Source: Bradysia coprophila
Taxonomy: Eukaryota > Arthropoda > Insecta > Diptera > Sciaridae
Direction of reading: 5' to 3'
Length of the DNA stretch: 64,000 nt
NCBI RefSeq assembly: GCF_014529535.1
Contig: NC_050737.1
Span: 2,574,447-2,638,446, forward strand
This document shows, one piece after another, positions 34,401 to 47,533 of the stretch (position 1 is the first letter of the stretch; each line of letters opens with the position of its first letter). The position numbers and the translations under genes are program-made. Under the pieces are notes generated by a model, which ran no database searches, was not told the origin of the DNA, and saw nothing but the letters and a program-made list of their open reading frames with translations.

Positions 34401-37400
34401 ATTTACGCAAAATTGCAGGAGAAGCTCTCAACTCAACTTCAGTTCAACTTTTTTTTTAAATCAGAAACATTTGTCGCTGCTTGGAATTTGAAAATGTGTT
34501 AGTCAGCACACCATCAATCTAATGTGGATCGAAGATCAATGAAAGGATTGTGAATAAACTAACCTCATCATCGCAGACCCCTGAGTGTGCTGTACTCGAC
34601 ATAGCCACAAATTCGATTTAATCGTACGCAAAAACGTTTGCGATTTATTGCTATGGACTTGACTATGAAGAAGTAGCAAGAGAGCACTTGCACATCTTCG
34701 GGTGGTCATAGGGACAAACAAAAAAACAAACAAAAATGTTTGTCCTGTATATACTGGAGACGTTATATCATCCAAACGAGCACACTATTCGATTTGACAG
34801 TTCAAACGAAATGTCAGATGTCATTCAGCGAATTCAGCGCCATATTGCTGAAGCAGACAACTGTCACAATTACTCACCACAGAATATGGTTTGTGTTTGT
34901 AATAATAAAAATCAGATGGAGAAATACAGATAATGCCGGTCTTTATGTCAAACCAACAATCATAACCTGTACAACTAACCGGTAAACAAACAATTTGAAT
35001 TTTACTTACCATTTCCAGACCTCTTGTTCTTCTTCGTCTTTCTTCTTCCGGCCACCAGTTTTCGTTGGTGAGGTTTGAATTTCCTGCTTAATGGGTTTGC
35101 TCTTCTAATGAAAAGAAAAAGATGACAATACAGCAACAGGGCATCTTAGAATTTGAATTCGGACAAACCTTTTCCTTCTTCTTCTTTTTGGGAGGATCAT
35201 CTTCTTCGTCGCTGGTTTCTTGACGCTTCATCTTTTTAGCTTTCTTAATTTTCTCAGTCTTTACTTTCTTCCGAGCCAGCAGTGGAACATCCTCCTCGTC
35301 GTCTTCCTCCTCCTCCTTCATCATTTTGAGTTTACGCTTCGCCTGGAAATGAACAAAATGGTTAGAACATTCTGGTGATGAACCATTGTCGGAAATGAAG
35401 TAATTACAATGGGAATATCTTCTTCATCGTCTTCATCTGCCAACGGGTCAGCTTCATGGACCGAATGAACTGGTTCATCGTAATCGTCAGCTTCAGCTTT
35501 AATCGAAAATTGCGATTCATCGGGACGAAACTGTGACAGCGAGTAATCACATGAACTGGCCTGTGATAGATTGTTGTGCTCGTCTTTCATGTCAATGTCA
35601 TTAATTTCCGGTTCGGTGAACTGCTCCTGTTTGATTTCCGCTTTATCATTTTTGTGCTCGTCCTTGATTTTGTCCTTACGATCCCTGTCCCGATCTTTAT
35701 CACGATTTCGGTCACGATCGCCAGATTTATGATGTCGGTCTTTATCACGATGTTTCGATGAACTGCTACTGCTTTTGTGTTTTGATGAAGAGGAACTTTT
35801 ATGTCTGTCTTTATCCTTGTCACGTGATTCTTTATCTTTGTCACGTGGTTCCTTGTCTTTTTCGCGGTTTGACGATGATTTTTCCTTGTCCTTATCACGA
35901 TTGCTGTAAAGTAGTTCGGTTGAACAAATATCTACACGAAAAACACTAAGAAAATAAAAATGTTCTACCTGCTCTTGTGGTCCTTGCTGCGTTCCTTATC
36001 TTTGTCCTTATCTCGATGTTTGTCATTCGACTTATCCTTATCACGGTCTTTATCACGGTTCGATGATTTGTGCGAACTGGTACGATCCTTGTCCCGGTCC
36101 TTATCTTTATGACGGCTACTGCTCGACGAATGCTTGCTACTCGAATGGTGGTGACCGCTGCTGGATTTGGAACTCTTATGGTCCGAACTTTTGTGTTCAC
36201 GGTCCTTGTCTCTGTCCTTGTCACGATGTTTGTCTTTGCTGGAGGATTTGTGGTGACCGCTGCTGCGGTGCTTATCATTTGACGAATGGCCATTGCTCCG
36301 AACACCGTTCACATGCTGTTCACCATTCATTGGTTTTCCCTCAACACGATTGTCCTTGATTAGAAACGAAGACAATGTATGAGATGGTTACGAACAGATG
36401 ACGAGGGTGAGTGTGAGAAAATAGAGAAGTAAAATGTCATTTCAATCACGTCCAACAGAAATCAATTTCGGATTTTTTTTTTCAAATTTCGTACAGATGC
36501 GCAAAGAAAACATTGTTCGAGACGATAATAAAGTGTTGCCTACATTGCATGGAGTTGCATGTATTTTTACAGGAAAACCGCGCAAACTTTACTCTTACGT
36601 TTTTGTGTTGCAAGCTCACAACAACGGCTGTAAATGAAAATTGGGTTCGAGAGGAACTTCTTTTAAAATTTTATAGTACTTTCTGGAACAGTACAACAAC
36701 TCGAACAGGTACACCATTTCATTTAAAAAGATTTAGCGAATTCTGTCAACTCTTTCCAAGATTCATTTCAAGAGCTTTGAATATTCCACCATCTAATTTC
36801 GTCACAAGCATGATACCTTCTAGGGTGAAAATTTTAATTATTTAGTCTCACTGCTCAATGGGACCTTGATTTTGTATAGTGTATATACACTCGCACCTAT
36901 ACTGTAAGACGCTGGACGCCTATTTGGAATGATGTTAAGGTTAGAATTTATTAAAAGCCTTCAATGCATGATGTACACACATTACACATACAATTGAAGT
37001 CAAATGTTTCAATCGTTCATTTTCCTTTTTTTTTTTAAATCTACGCAGCAGAATATAAAACATTGAAATCGAAGCAAACCCTGGTGAGCAGATAAAAAAA
37101 AATCTGTCTCGTTCAATTTGGACTTGTTGCAGTTTTGTTTGAAATGTCATTTTTGGGAACATAAATGCCAAATGAACAATTGTCTGATGATAAAGTCATA
37201 ATTTGATGGGTTTGCCATTGACCTGATCATTGATAAATTGTTTGTGCGTATTTGCACGTTAATATATCTTTGCGAGAGCACTTGTGTGTTGGTACAAATA
37301 TTCAAGAAAAAAAAAAATTAATTCGGAAAGAAGCTCACACCAACAATGAACAACTGGAGCAGCTTTTTCAATTAAACCAAATATAAAGCGTCACATCGCT

Positions 37401-38324
37401 TACTTTTAACCGAGTTATGCTAATAGAAGACCAAAAATTAACAAAGTATAAATTAAGGTCAGCCTATTAGACTGGAACTTGTTGGCAGGAAATACAAATT
37501 TCACACGCCTGAAGGATAGACATTCAAAAAGTTCATTTCATAGTTCGATCACACCGATACATTTCATCAATTAAAGTCCTAGCGAAATTTTACTGCATCA
37601 ATAGTCGAAATAATGAACAGAATAAGAGACCACTTCCCAATGCATAATACAGCGCATTGAATTAGTCGAAATTGTAAATTTTTTTGTAGAAAATGACTTA
37701 TGAGTAACGGAAATGGATGAGAGCTACACAACATACACACTCTATCAGATATGTATTGTGCTAGAGGCAACGTTCTCCGCTTACAGTATAAACTGTGTGC
37801 CAACCATCGTGTATCAAAAAATATTGGCTGACACTATAGAATACTCATTACATTTAAGCATTATCAATCTTACGTAATTACAATAGTAAAAATTGAAGAG
37901 ATTTCAGTTTCATTTAACCGCATGTCTTATAATTCAGATTGATACCCAAGAACAAAATGTTCATGGGCAAAAAAATAGCGTCAAATACTATGAAAATTGC
38001 GAATTTCTAATTTTTTATGAAACGAATTTCAATGTGAAAATTTCTTAATTCCATGCCATATTCACAAAGTTATCTAAAAAAATTGAAATTTTATTTTTCA
38101 ATACATCACACGAACACCGAACAACATGGGCGACGTGGGACTTAGAAATTTCATGAGTCGCCATTTTCTGAAGTATGAAAGGAAATTGTAATATGTAAAC
38201 TATAATAAAACGATCCTATTCGAATGAATAAACTACAACAAATTGTTCGGATGGATAAATGCATTAAGATAGTTATACTTACAGTCGCCATAGTTTGGCC
38301 AACGTCTGGATTTTCGATGCTCAT
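31455..38324 (-). CDS. Top1: DNA topoisomerase I (type IB), 956 aa, eight exons
   Basis: This nuclear enzyme relaxes supercoils by transient single-strand cleavage. Coding exons (complement) are 38283..38324, 35969..36354, 35408..35903, 35169..35342, 35010..35104, 32451..33831, 31738..31931 and 31455..31557; all phases match. The N-terminal third is a K/D/S/H/R-rich tail (exons 2-3), then [12 protein letters not shown] and an acidic/basic linker. The core starts [29 protein letters not shown] and contains [11 protein letters not shown] (catalytic Arg), [12 protein letters not shown] (Lys), KVFRTYNAS (Arg) and [10 protein letters not shown] (His). The C-terminal domain carries SKLNYLDPR with the catalytic tyrosine at about residue 914. 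Length is close to the fly enzyme (972 aa). Exon 1 ([14 protein letters not shown]) lies 1.9 kb upstream and is inferred from its donor and phase. Confidence 0.95.
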
Positions 38325-40219
38325 TGTTCGATCACAAAGCAAAAATTTTCTAAGTCCACAAAATTTCGAACAACTCTACCAAGTGATTGAAATTTTTTTC
38401 AGTCTTTTTTTACCGAGTCCAAAAAATTTTTCTAAGTCCAAAATGTTCTGCGCTTGCGTCGAATTTCTTTTGAACAATGTATTGTTGGTAGCACTGTACC
38501 GAGTTACTATTTAATTTTACATAATTTCATTTTACAATTATTAGAATTATTACACGTACTAATCGGAAACCGACATTCACGTATTTAATTTGAGCGTATT
38601 TGATTCACAATTTACAATATTTGTTATCTGACCATCATTATTGAATTTGATTTTAGCAAAATAAAATTTACTCAATAGGTTAATAATGAGCGTTGTTCGG
38701 TTGACACTCTTGACAGCTACCGCATCATACCGGCGCGGTGTTTATAATTTCTATTCTACCAACCGTCAACACAGCTGACACATCAATGGTGACTTTCGTT
38801 AGTGGTGAGTTTATAGTCCAAGGCAAAAAGTTTTTTTTTCTATATGTATTAGCTCTCAAAGCTTTAAATGATGGAACACACCACTTCTTATGATTTTACA
38901 TCCGCATATCTGTATCTGCGTGACCTCCCCAAAGTTTACGGACGTGCCCTAAGCAGCCAACAGGAGTTTTGTATAAATTAAATATCAAAGTTTTTTCGTC
39001 CCCAAATAAATAGGAGCTTCCTTGCTTTAAACAATTGCATAGTACATAAATAAATATCATCGTCAGATTTTTAGATTTTGAATCGGACAAACACAACAGT
39101 TCCCTGAAGTATATGAAATCATCGTTGGTTATTCATTCTTTGTGGTCTTTACTGGTGAAATGCGTTCACTCTGGTAAAATGGCGTAGCAGTGAATTTGGT
39201 TCTCAAAAAGATAGAGCAGTCAGTAGCTTTATGACTAAATGTGATAAAGTGTTTTACTTCGGACAGTTAACACAGTTTTTGAACAGTTCATTCTGTAGCG
39301 AAAATTATTTTAATATGAAGTCAGCACAGTTGATGCTGAGGGTATACAATACAGTATCAACACATTGACATTTGTGTTATAACGAAGTAAAAAACTCTAT
39401 AGAATTATACAAAAATCATAGCTGAATACGGACAAACACAGAGTTTTTTTTACAGAGTATAGTGGGCCTGAAAGTTTAACATACCATACCAATTCACGCC
39501 GTACGTCCGCTGCAAATTCAAAATGAAGCGCACTTACAATTGATGGCTACATTTAAGACATTGTACATTGTAGAACAAAAAATAGTTGAAAATCGTACCT
39601 GTAGCAGGTAACTTTGTTTCGAGGCAGTCTACAATAGCTGCCTCATACAAAAAATACGGCTGTGGCAGATAATGTACATTACCTGTAGACAAAGTTACCT
39701 GCTGCAGGTAAGACTTTCAACTCTTTTTTGTCAGTGTAGTTTATACTGAATACTACAAAAGCGGCACCATTATTCTTATAGCTGAATACGGTCGTTTCGT
39801 GAAGTTGTATACTGAAAACTACACAAGCGCCAAATTCAGCAAAAGATAAATTGCTGACAAAAAACAAGCCCTATTAAATGGTGTTAAACGATTTTTAAAT
39901 CCATAATTTGAGTCTGATGTCAGTATGGTTGAAAATTACAATCAACATTTATTTGAGAATATTAACATTTTCATTGTCTAATGTAAGATTTCCGTGTCAT
40001 TTCCGGTCCACTTCGGATATATTATTTCTTCTTCATTTTCAAATACTTTGCGCGCTATACGTCTGGACTATATTTCAACTGTCAAAAGGATTTCACCTCT
40101 CATTCAGCATATGATTGATATGATTTTGAAAGACGCTGTCAGTGACTTAAACGTTTCAAAAACCAAAATACATTCTGTGGATCAGTATATTTGACTCTTG
40201 GAGTACCACTCGGAAAATA
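38325..40219. other. Spacer between divergent Top1 and cap methyltransferase genes
   Basis: The two genes are transcribed away from each other, so this 1.9 kb should hold both promoters. No TATA box is evident at either start, as is usual for housekeeping genes. A MITE sits at 39,575-39,731, and direct repeats of TATACTGAA(T/A)ACTACA and AGCTGAATACGG occur near 39,420 and 39,740-39,830. Confidence 0.45.
39575..39731. mobile_element. 157-bp inverted-repeat element
   Basis: Left ACAAAAAATAGTTGAAA then TACCTGTAGCAGGTAACTTT faces right AAAGTTACCTGCTGCAGGTA then TTTCAACTCTTTTTTGT. The arms are about 45 bp with few mismatches. No target duplication is visible. It lies in the shared upstream region of two housekeeping genes. 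Confidence 0.65.
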
Positions 40220-41601
40220 ATGTCTTCACCCGTAAACTACGAAGAACATGAAGATGTTCACGACCCCAGCTACTTTGTTAATAAAAGTAGTGTGGATGAG
40301 TCAATATTATTCGAGACAAAAAATGACGAAGAAGTAAGTGATATCAACGCATCGGACGCTGTTGTGACAACAGATTCAGATTTATTTTCCGAGCCACCCA
40401 ATAAAAAAGCGAACATTTCGAGTGAACATAGTAAAATCGTGGCAAGTCACTACAATAATTTACAAGAGAAGGGATTGTACGAGCGATCGAAGTCGAATAT
40501 ATTTTACATGAGGAATTTCAACAACTGGATCAAAAGTATGTTGATAAATGAGTACTTAACGAAAATTAAGAGCAACGCTCCACATGGTGCACCACTGAAA
40601 GTCCTGGACATGTGCTGCGGAAAGGGTGGCGACTTACTGAAGTGGGAAAAAGGATGCATCACCCATTTGATTTGTACGGATATCGCCGATATTAGCGTGG
40701 AGCAATGCCAAAAGCGATACGACTCAATGGCCGAGCGAACACATCATGGACGGAACAAATTTCAGAAAATGTTCACAGCCGAATTCTTTGCCAGCGACTG
40801 TACAAGAAACCGAATTCGGGAGCAATTCAAAGACGTATCAATCAAACTGAATTTGGTGAGTTGTCAGTTTTCGTTCCACTATTGTTTCGAGTCGCTCAAG
40901 CAAGCTGAGTGCATGATTCGTAACGCTGCCGAGTGTTTAACTGAAGGTGGCTACTTTATCGGAACGATTCCGGACGCAAATGAAATTATCCGGAGGCAAA
41001 GGGAGAACGGAACCAGTTCGTTCGGCAATGACGTTTACAAAATATCGTTTTTGTGCGATAGTGAATGTCCTCCATTGTTTGGAGCCAAATACAATTTCCA
41101 ATTGGAAGGCGTTGTTGACTGTCCAGAGTTTCTAGTTCACTTTCCGATGCTGATCAAGTTGGCAAGGAAGTTCGGCTTGGAGTTTGTTATGAAGGAGCGA
41201 TTTGAAGACTTTTACAAGAGGAATTTAGATAATGGTAAGCGTTTGCTGTGTAGCATCACGGTCGTAATTTTGTCTTTAACAATTTCATATTTATATTCGA
41301 ACAGGTAAAGGACTGATGGAACGAATGAACGCTTTAGAAACGTATCCATCACATCATCACTATAAGGGTAATGATGGTGATGACAAATACAGCCATGTCG
41401 CCAGGAAATTCGACCGGAATACGAAATGTGGTACATTATCCAAATCGGAATGGGAAGCAATCAGTAAGTTGTCGATTTTTTGCTTTTTCTCTTACACAGA
41501 GTTCGCTCAATGAACCTTTCATTTCAGGTCTGTATATGGTATTCGCTTTCAGGAAAATGAAAACGGAGTGGGACGATAAGGGTAATCCTAAGTACGTGTG
41601 A
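40220..41601 (+). CDS. Rnmt: mRNA cap guanine-N7 methyltransferase, 415 aa, three exons
   Basis: It transfers a methyl group from S-adenosylmethionine to N7 of the cap guanine of nascent mRNA in the nucleus. Exons are 40220..41234, 41305..41463 and 41528..41601, with 70- and 64-bp introns (GTAAGC/AACAG, GTAAGT/TTTCAG) and consistent phases. Residues 1-75 are an acidic, poorly structured tail. The methyltransferase core begins VASHYNNLQEKGLYERSKSN, with SAM motif I VLDMCCGKGGD at about 128-138, the acidic LICTDIADISVEQC after it, and the cap-binding SCQFSFHYCFES. The C-terminal exons encode KGLMERMNALETYP and LYMVFAFRK, as in family members. The symbol follows the vertebrate name. Confidence 0.95.
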
Positions 41602-42774
41602 CGTGTAAATTATTATACAAATTTTTTGTATTATTACTATTTTGCTTATTATTTTTTGTGTTGATTTAATAATGTTGAGCGTCCGAATTTTAAGAATTTT
41701 ATGTGTACGTATGGGAATGCATTTTTGTCTCATTGGATTCAAGTAAAAAATTTGTTTTTATCAAGAAAATTGTTCAAATTAATCAAATAACACTTGGCTT
41801 AGCTATTCGAATCCACCAAAGCAAATTCTTAGTCGTTCATGTCTGACATTGTAATTTTCTCTCAATGTTCAAAGTCCATTTTTATATGTACCCTCCATCA
41901 AGCTGCAATTTCTATGTTTACCTACCGTATACTCCTGCTTATGTAAGTTTCGTTAAGTAGAGTAAATCTGATTTTTAAGGGTCGACGTAAGACGTTAGCC
42001 TTTTGTGGAAGAGTGTGAGACCTGTTTATAGTTTTAACCTCACAGTCTTTACAGTAGCAGACCCACATGAAACGGAAGGCCACTAATACTGACAACGACG
42101 TGACGAGGTCATTTATGTATCCACTATAGGACACCCTTTCATGGGACGATTGAATTTATTTTCCAAGATCTGTTCCTTACTTCTACACTGCTCAGACGTT
42201 GCCCTTTTCCCATTTCTTTATTCAACTCTCCTTTCATTTGGTGAACAATAATTTTTTATAAAATGTGTAAGCTGCACTCAGACCTAGGCGCAAGAAAACT
42301 TCTTTTCAGATCTCTACTTGACCATTTTTTGGTACTCCCTTCGGCACTATTCGATTAATTTTGCTCATTTCGGAGCTCAGGTTGTCGATTAATATTAAAA
42401 ATTTAGATAAATAAAGGATTTGTAAAACACAAAGGGAAAGAACGGTGTCAAATCGGGTAATTTCTTTACACCTCAGAATCCACGGAATCGCAGACCACAA
42501 GATCTGCATGGGGTGGGGTAAGTATACTATGAGGTGCTTGCACATAAGTTTGAACATTGCATTGAATCAAATGATACAGTAGATGGTTACTACTTTGTGT
42601 CCTTCTTCATCTCAAAGTTGAACGATTTCTTCGCATCATCATTTGAGTAGACGAATGGATCGACGACGTGTACGCTCAAAATATCGGGTAGAATTTAATG
42701 ACTTCCAAGTTAGTTACAAAGGCTTTTTAACAAATTTTATTTACGTCTAATCTATGATTTACACGGTTAATAAA
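41602..42774. other. Convergent 3' spacer
   Basis: It lies between the ends of the cap methyltransferase gene and an Mpv17-family gene that points towards it. No coding exon is supported. A minus-strand polyadenylation signal AATAAA for the latter is at 42,736-42,741 (listed separately). Confidence 0.45.
42736..42741 (-). terminator. Polyadenylation signal of Mpv17-like gene 1
   Basis: AATAAA on the minus strand lies 34 bases beyond the TGA stop at 42,775-42,777. This is a short but acceptable 3' untranslated distance. Confidence 0.55.
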
Positions 42775-43826
42775 TCATTGATGCGACCGAGCTTCCTGTT
42801 CACGTTCTCGCATCATTTCTAATTGCTTCATATAAGCCAGGAAACATGTCCACAGCAGACTACAAATACTGATAAACGGCACCCGATTTCTCTCAGGAAT
42901 TAATGAAAAGTTAACCATTGCAACCAATGGCCATACACATACAGCAACCTATTGGAACAGAGTAAGTTCAGTTAAAATCATAAAAGCAACAGCAGGATTA
43001 AGATTTGTACCTTGTATGTGGGCCAAAATTTCGTCTTTACTTCGTTGGTTGCCTCGTCAATAGTTTTGTTCTCCAAAATGCTCATCCCAAAATAGAAGGC
43101 TGTCATCGCAAACGGAGTGTATGAGAACGTCTCAACTATAGCCTGAAATGCTTTGTGGCTTAGTAAAGTGTTCAAAGAGAAATGACAGTGGGATGAGTAT
43201 TAACGGAAGTAATTATATAGGATCAAAAGATCTTTGAACCGACCATCCTAACCTGACAAATCGCTTCTGATCTCTTATTTTCTATCTTTATCTTAATCTA
43301 GTAAAAACATCGAAGAGTCAGTTGCTTAATTCTTCTTCAGTTTCTACCACTTTTTTAATCACAATGAATAATCTAATCATTTGCCTCAAGCCAATATACA
43401 AGATCTGTTGGATTGAAGTGAACTGTTTAGTGTTTCGTTTATTAAAATTACCTTATAAACGGCAGTTTTAAAAGAAGTTGTGGGCCAAAGCGTGCTTGCA
43501 ATTTTGATCCAGCAATACAATGTAGGAGCGACAACTAACCCTCCGTATAGACTAAATCGAACACATTTTTTCCAGTCATAATTTTCTGTTCGAATGACAA
43601 ATTGGGAAAAAGAATATAAATATGACGGACCATCCTTTAGGTAAGTATAAAGTGGTTGGATCATGAGGATCACTTGTATGTTTTACCTTAAAAATAGGCC
43701 ACTCTTACCCCATGTTTTGCCAGCAATTGTTTGTTGAATCAGCGCACTAGTTGGCCATATTAAACTGTACGAGACCATACCTCGCACCAGTGGGTACTTG
43801 GTGAACAATATCTTGAGCATGGACAT
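42775..43826 (-). CDS. Mpv17/PMP22-family membrane protein 1, 185 aa, four exons
   Basis: Exons (complement) are 43709..43826, 43452..43585, 43011..43142 and 42775..42948; introns have GTAAGA, GTAATT and GTACAA donors and AG acceptors with matching phases. The protein shows the family pattern: YPLVRGMVSYSLIWPTSALIQQ, then YDWKKCVRFSLYGGLVVAPTLYCW, then FWPTYKVAVCVWPLVAMVNFSLIPERNR and a last helix ending in WTCFLAYMK. Four membrane helices are expected. Family members (Mpv17, Sym1, PMP22, Mpv17L) lie in the mitochondrial inner or peroxisomal membrane and may form channels; the exact substrate is unsettled. A paralogue lies 9 kb to the right in the same orientation. The ATG at 43,826 was chosen; another lies two codons later. 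Confidence 0.9.
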
Positions 43827-45927
43827 TCTTGGTGATTAAATTTAATAATAAACTTGTACTCGAGGAGGTAAAGTTTCGATTGTAACACTATCATCCAAAT
43901 ATAATAAATCGCTTGCTAAAGAATCTAGCCAATTTAAGGATTTGGTTTTCACTTGACCGTGCTATCATAAAATTGTCGACTTCGTTGTAAATGATCTGTA
44001 GTAATCCCATAAAAATTATCTTTCACTAAATTCTATCTGATTGAGGGAAAATATGAAGGACAGACAAGGGAAACCGAAGTAACTGTTCTATCCAATAATT
44101 CACACATTCAAATTCCTTGCTATAACATTCTAAGTTGAGCATCTGAATTGTTTTCTTGTAGAAAATTAATGAAACACGTTACTGCACAAAATTCAGTTCT
44201 ATCAAGATCGATAGCAGTTTATTTCGAGTCACTTAAAAAAGAAACGAGTCTTCTCTACGCCTGTAAAGTAAAATCGTAGTCATACTTAATGCCAAATTAT
44301 TTTTTCTTCTGGCCGTTCGACACTTATACAAATAAACCGAACATACATCTAGGACACGATAATTTTGATTAAGTTTCTGACAAGCTTTTCAATCGATGCC
44401 TAAAATTGTCCTAGCTAACAAATTGTTCTACGGTGTCATTAAAATGGACCGACTATAAGTTAAACATGTTAAACATCGAAACGAACAGCCGCACACAAAA
44501 AATTACGAAATAGCTGACCCATATTTTTATGTTACGCTGTTTCGAGATATTCCATTGATCGAATATGTTGATAGATATCAGCTACCGGGGCAGCTCAAAC
44601 CAATTTATATTTATAAAATGTCCGTTCAATGAAAAAGTTAACTTTGCTATAAAATCACACTACAACGCATTACACATACTCATTTGTGGTACACTAATGT
44701 AACGTACAGCCAGGTACCAATAACCAAGTCTACAAACGGCCACAGTCAACTTTTAAGCGAATGACGAAATGCAACATTACGAATTATAAGGACAAAATAA
44801 CTTTAATATGTAATTGTCGACCCTCCTTTGCTAATCTCGGTGTACCTATCCATATCATCCCTATTGTTAGGCATTCATATTTCCGGAAAATTATTCGCGA
44901 AATGTCCAGTTCATTCATTGAAAGTGAAAGTATTAGCGTCATTGACTAAAATTGATTGACTAGCAATGAGTGAATGAGACTCAGTATATTGACCCATCGA
45001 CCTAAATCGTTGGCCCTTGAACTGAATACTTGGCAATGTCCTACTCACAACAATTCTTTTGTTAATACACAAGTGCGCTACGATGCACTCACTTTTCATG
45101 CTTATTTATAAAATACTATGCATGCCATTAGGATCAGCTTTGTTTTGCGAATTCGTATTTATAGCTCACTGCAGAAGAAGGTTCGATATAGCACAACACA
45201 TTATGTAATGAAATGTATTGTGTGAAATAAGTGGTCGAGTTCTTTTATTGTGTGATGTATGTCGGTCTCGGATTAAAGATCACATAATCGATTTTTTTTC
45301 GATTTTTTGTTGATTTGTTACTGGGAAGTTGAACATATTTCGAATGCCAACTGAACTATAACAGCTGTAGGAATTGGAACATTCCAAATAATGAGGTTAA
45401 GCCCTTGTAACAGATTGTAGTTTTCCTTCTGTAGAGACGAGATCGACGCAACCAAACTAACCTAATTGGGATTTGTAAATGGTTTTATGAAGACAAAATG
45501 AATTTTAACATTTTTGCAAAAGTTGTGGTTTGTTGACAGTTGACAGTCTGAGCTGAGAACAGGCCCGTAGATATGCGAGTGGGGAAGGTTCAATTCCTTA
45601 TTTTCAGACAGATTCGATGCCTTTCGGCTTTTGGTTTGAATATCTCTAACAAAACGCTAACATTTTTCACATAACTTTTATTTGCAATAAATTCGACAGG
45701 GTTTATAACCCTAGCTCAACATGCTGATTTACAATTTTAAAAGTAAATATAAGGAACGGTCCGATTCTAACAACTCTTTATCGTTACGATGTGGCGTGAC
45801 TGATAACCTTTGCTCAAAAATATATAATTTGGATCATATCCGATGGACTAACAATAATTTACTTTAACTTATTTGACCGAACGCGTGAAAATCTACAGTT
45901 TTGCAGTTTTTATGATCGACCGAACAT
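43827..45927. other. Spacer upstream of Mpv17-like gene 1 and downstream of enolase
   Basis: No gene is supported. On the minus strand AATAAA at 45,677-45,682 is a candidate polyadenylation signal for enolase, about 250 bases past its stop. The rest is AT-rich without clear repeats. Confidence 0.4.
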
Positions 45928-47229
45928 TTATTGTGGATTACGGAAACTCTTACCGGCATACTTTGCCGCAGCGCCCAATTCCTCTTCAATGCGTAAAATT
46001 TGATTGTATTTGGCCAATCGTTCGGAACGGCATGGTGCACCAGTCTTAATTTGACCGGTACTCAAACCAACGACCAAATCAGCAATGAAAGTATCTTCAG
46101 TTTCGCCAGATCGATGTGAGACCATGGTTCCCCATCCGGCGCTCTTGGCCAACAAATGAGCCTTTATCGATTCGGTAACGGTACCGATTTGGTTGACCTT
46201 CAGCAATAAACAATTGCAAGCCTTCTTCTCAATGCCAGTCTGAATGCGTTTTGGATTCGTAACGGTCAAATCGTCACCTACAATTTGAATTTGGGTGTTG
46301 GCGGTCATGTTTGTCCAGGCGTCCCAATGATCCTGATCGAAGGGATCTTCAATGCTGACCATGGGGAATTCGGTGATGAACTCCTGGTATAGAGCTGTAA
46401 GTTTTTCTGGCGATAACCATTGGGCTTTGTCGCTTGCCGGATTCTTGAAGTCCAAATCGTAGAGCCCTTCCTTGTGGAATTCAGAAGCAGCAACATCCAT
46501 ACCGATTTCAACTTTTCCGGTGTATCCAGCCTTTTCAATAGCATCTTGGATCAACAACAAAGCGTCTTTGTTGTTCAAAATGTTTGGGGCAAATCCACCC
46601 TCATCACCCACAGCAGTGGCGTCGAGACCGAATTTGGTGTTGATGACTTTCTTCAAATGATGGTACACTTCCGAACCAATTTTCATGGCTTCAGTGAAAG
46701 AGGTAGCACCGGTTGGAAAGATCATGAATTCTTGCATGGCCAATTTGTTACCGGCATGACTTCCACCGTTGATTACGTTGAATGCAGGTGTTGGCAAAAT
46801 AATATTTTTGTTGCCAGCCAAGTCAGCGATATGTTTGTATAGTGGTACTCCCTTCTTGGCAGCACCGGCCTTGCAAACGGCCAATGAAACTCCAAGAATA
46901 GCGTTTGCACCGAATTTGGATTTGTTTTCAGTTCCATCCAATTTAATCATAAATTCATCGACTTCAGTTTGCTGTGTCACTTCAAGACCAGCTTTGATCA
47001 GTTCGGGGGCAATAGTCTTGTTAATATGACCGACGGCTTGAAGAACACCCTTTCCGTGCCAGTTGGCTTTTTCGTTGTCACGCAATTCCAAAGCTTCATG
47101 GACACCAGTTGATGCTCCGGACGGCACAGCAGCGCGGAACAATCCCAGCTCGGTGGTCAAATCAACTTCAACGGTTGGATTACCACGGGAGTCGAAAATT
47201 TGACGGGCGAAGATGCTCTTGATCGGCAT
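45928..47229 (-). CDS. Eno: Enolase, 433 aa
   Basis: It catalyses 2-phosphoglycerate to phosphoenolpyruvate in cytosolic glycolysis. The coding region is one uninterrupted exon of the usual animal length. Family residues are all present: SGASTG loop near 37-42, His158 in [15 protein letters not shown]210 in GDEGG, the metal ligands D245 (GMDVAASEF), E294 ([14 protein letters not shown]) and D319 ([10 protein letters not shown]), the catalytic Lys344 ([10 protein letters not shown]), and SHRSGETED at 371-379. Start is [21 protein letters not shown], as expected. An acceptor seven bases upstream of the ATG shows that the 5' leader is spliced. The stop codon TAA overlaps an AATAAA hexamer. Codon use is more biased to C-ending codons than the neighbours, as for a highly expressed gene. 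Confidence 0.98.
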   Translation of the reverse strand: MPIKSIFARQIFDSRGNPTVEVDLTTELGLFRAAVPSGASTGVHEALELRDNEKANWHGKGVLQAVGHINKTIAPELIKAGLEVTQQTEVDEFMIKLDGTENKSKFGANAILGVSLAVCKAGAAKKGVPLYKHIADLAGNKNIILPTPAFNVINGGSHAGNKLAMQEFMIFPTGATSFTEAMKIGSEVYHHLKKVINTKFGLDATAVGDEGGFAPNILNNKDALLLIQDAIEKAGYTGKVEIGMDVAASEFHKEGLYDLDFKNPASDKAQWLSPEKLTALYQEFITEFPMVSIEDPFDQDHWDAWTNMTANTQIQIVGDDLTVTNPKRIQTGIEKKACNCLLLKVNQIGTVTESIKAHLLAKSAGWGTMVSHRSGETEDTFIADLVVGLSTGQIKTGAPCRSERLAKYNQILRIEEELGAAAKYAGKSFRNPQ

Positions 47230-47236
47230 TTTGGAG

Positions 47237-47533
47237 CTGAAAATTAACAGATTACGACATCGTTATTGATTTGTTGCAACGTGAAAATTTGTGCAATTGC
47301 TGCAAATTTGATAAGGAAATTCAATTAATTCGCCAATCAATGTGGAAATGATTGCACTTGAAATGACCTTTAACATACACAAAGGTCATGTTAATATTTT
47401 CCAAGTACACTGAATATATAACACATACACATTTCCACAATCGCGAGAAAAATAGATTTTTCATCACTTTTATGCAATCATTTTTCAGCTTTAAATTTTC
47501 TCATTTCACTTGGTTTACGCGAAAATACTTACA
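47237..47533 (-). other. Eno: Intron in the enolase 5' leader
   Basis: Read on the minus strand, donor TCT|GTAAGT at 47,532 and acceptor AATTTTCAG at 47,237 delimit a 296-bp intron that ends seven bases before the enolase ATG. The non-coding first exon lies to its right (from 47,533 upward). First-intron placement next to the start codon is common in highly expressed insect glycolytic genes. Confidence 0.75.

Noticed and set aside
32581-36359. Long plus-strand open frames opposite topoisomerase I
   Set aside because: They mirror the K/D/S-rich and conserved coding exons on the other strand, cross its introns and have no motifs of their own.
36434-36845. 110-codon plus-strand frame in the first intron of topoisomerase I
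   Set aside because: No family motif or nested-gene signals. It overlaps intron sequence with ordinary AT-rich composition.
45560-45605. GGTTCAATTCC, a possible tRNA B box
   Set aside because: No A box at the right distance and no cloverleaf could be drawn around it.
46420-47029. Plus-strand open frames opposite enolase
   Set aside because: They are antisense shadows of a strongly codon-biased exon.
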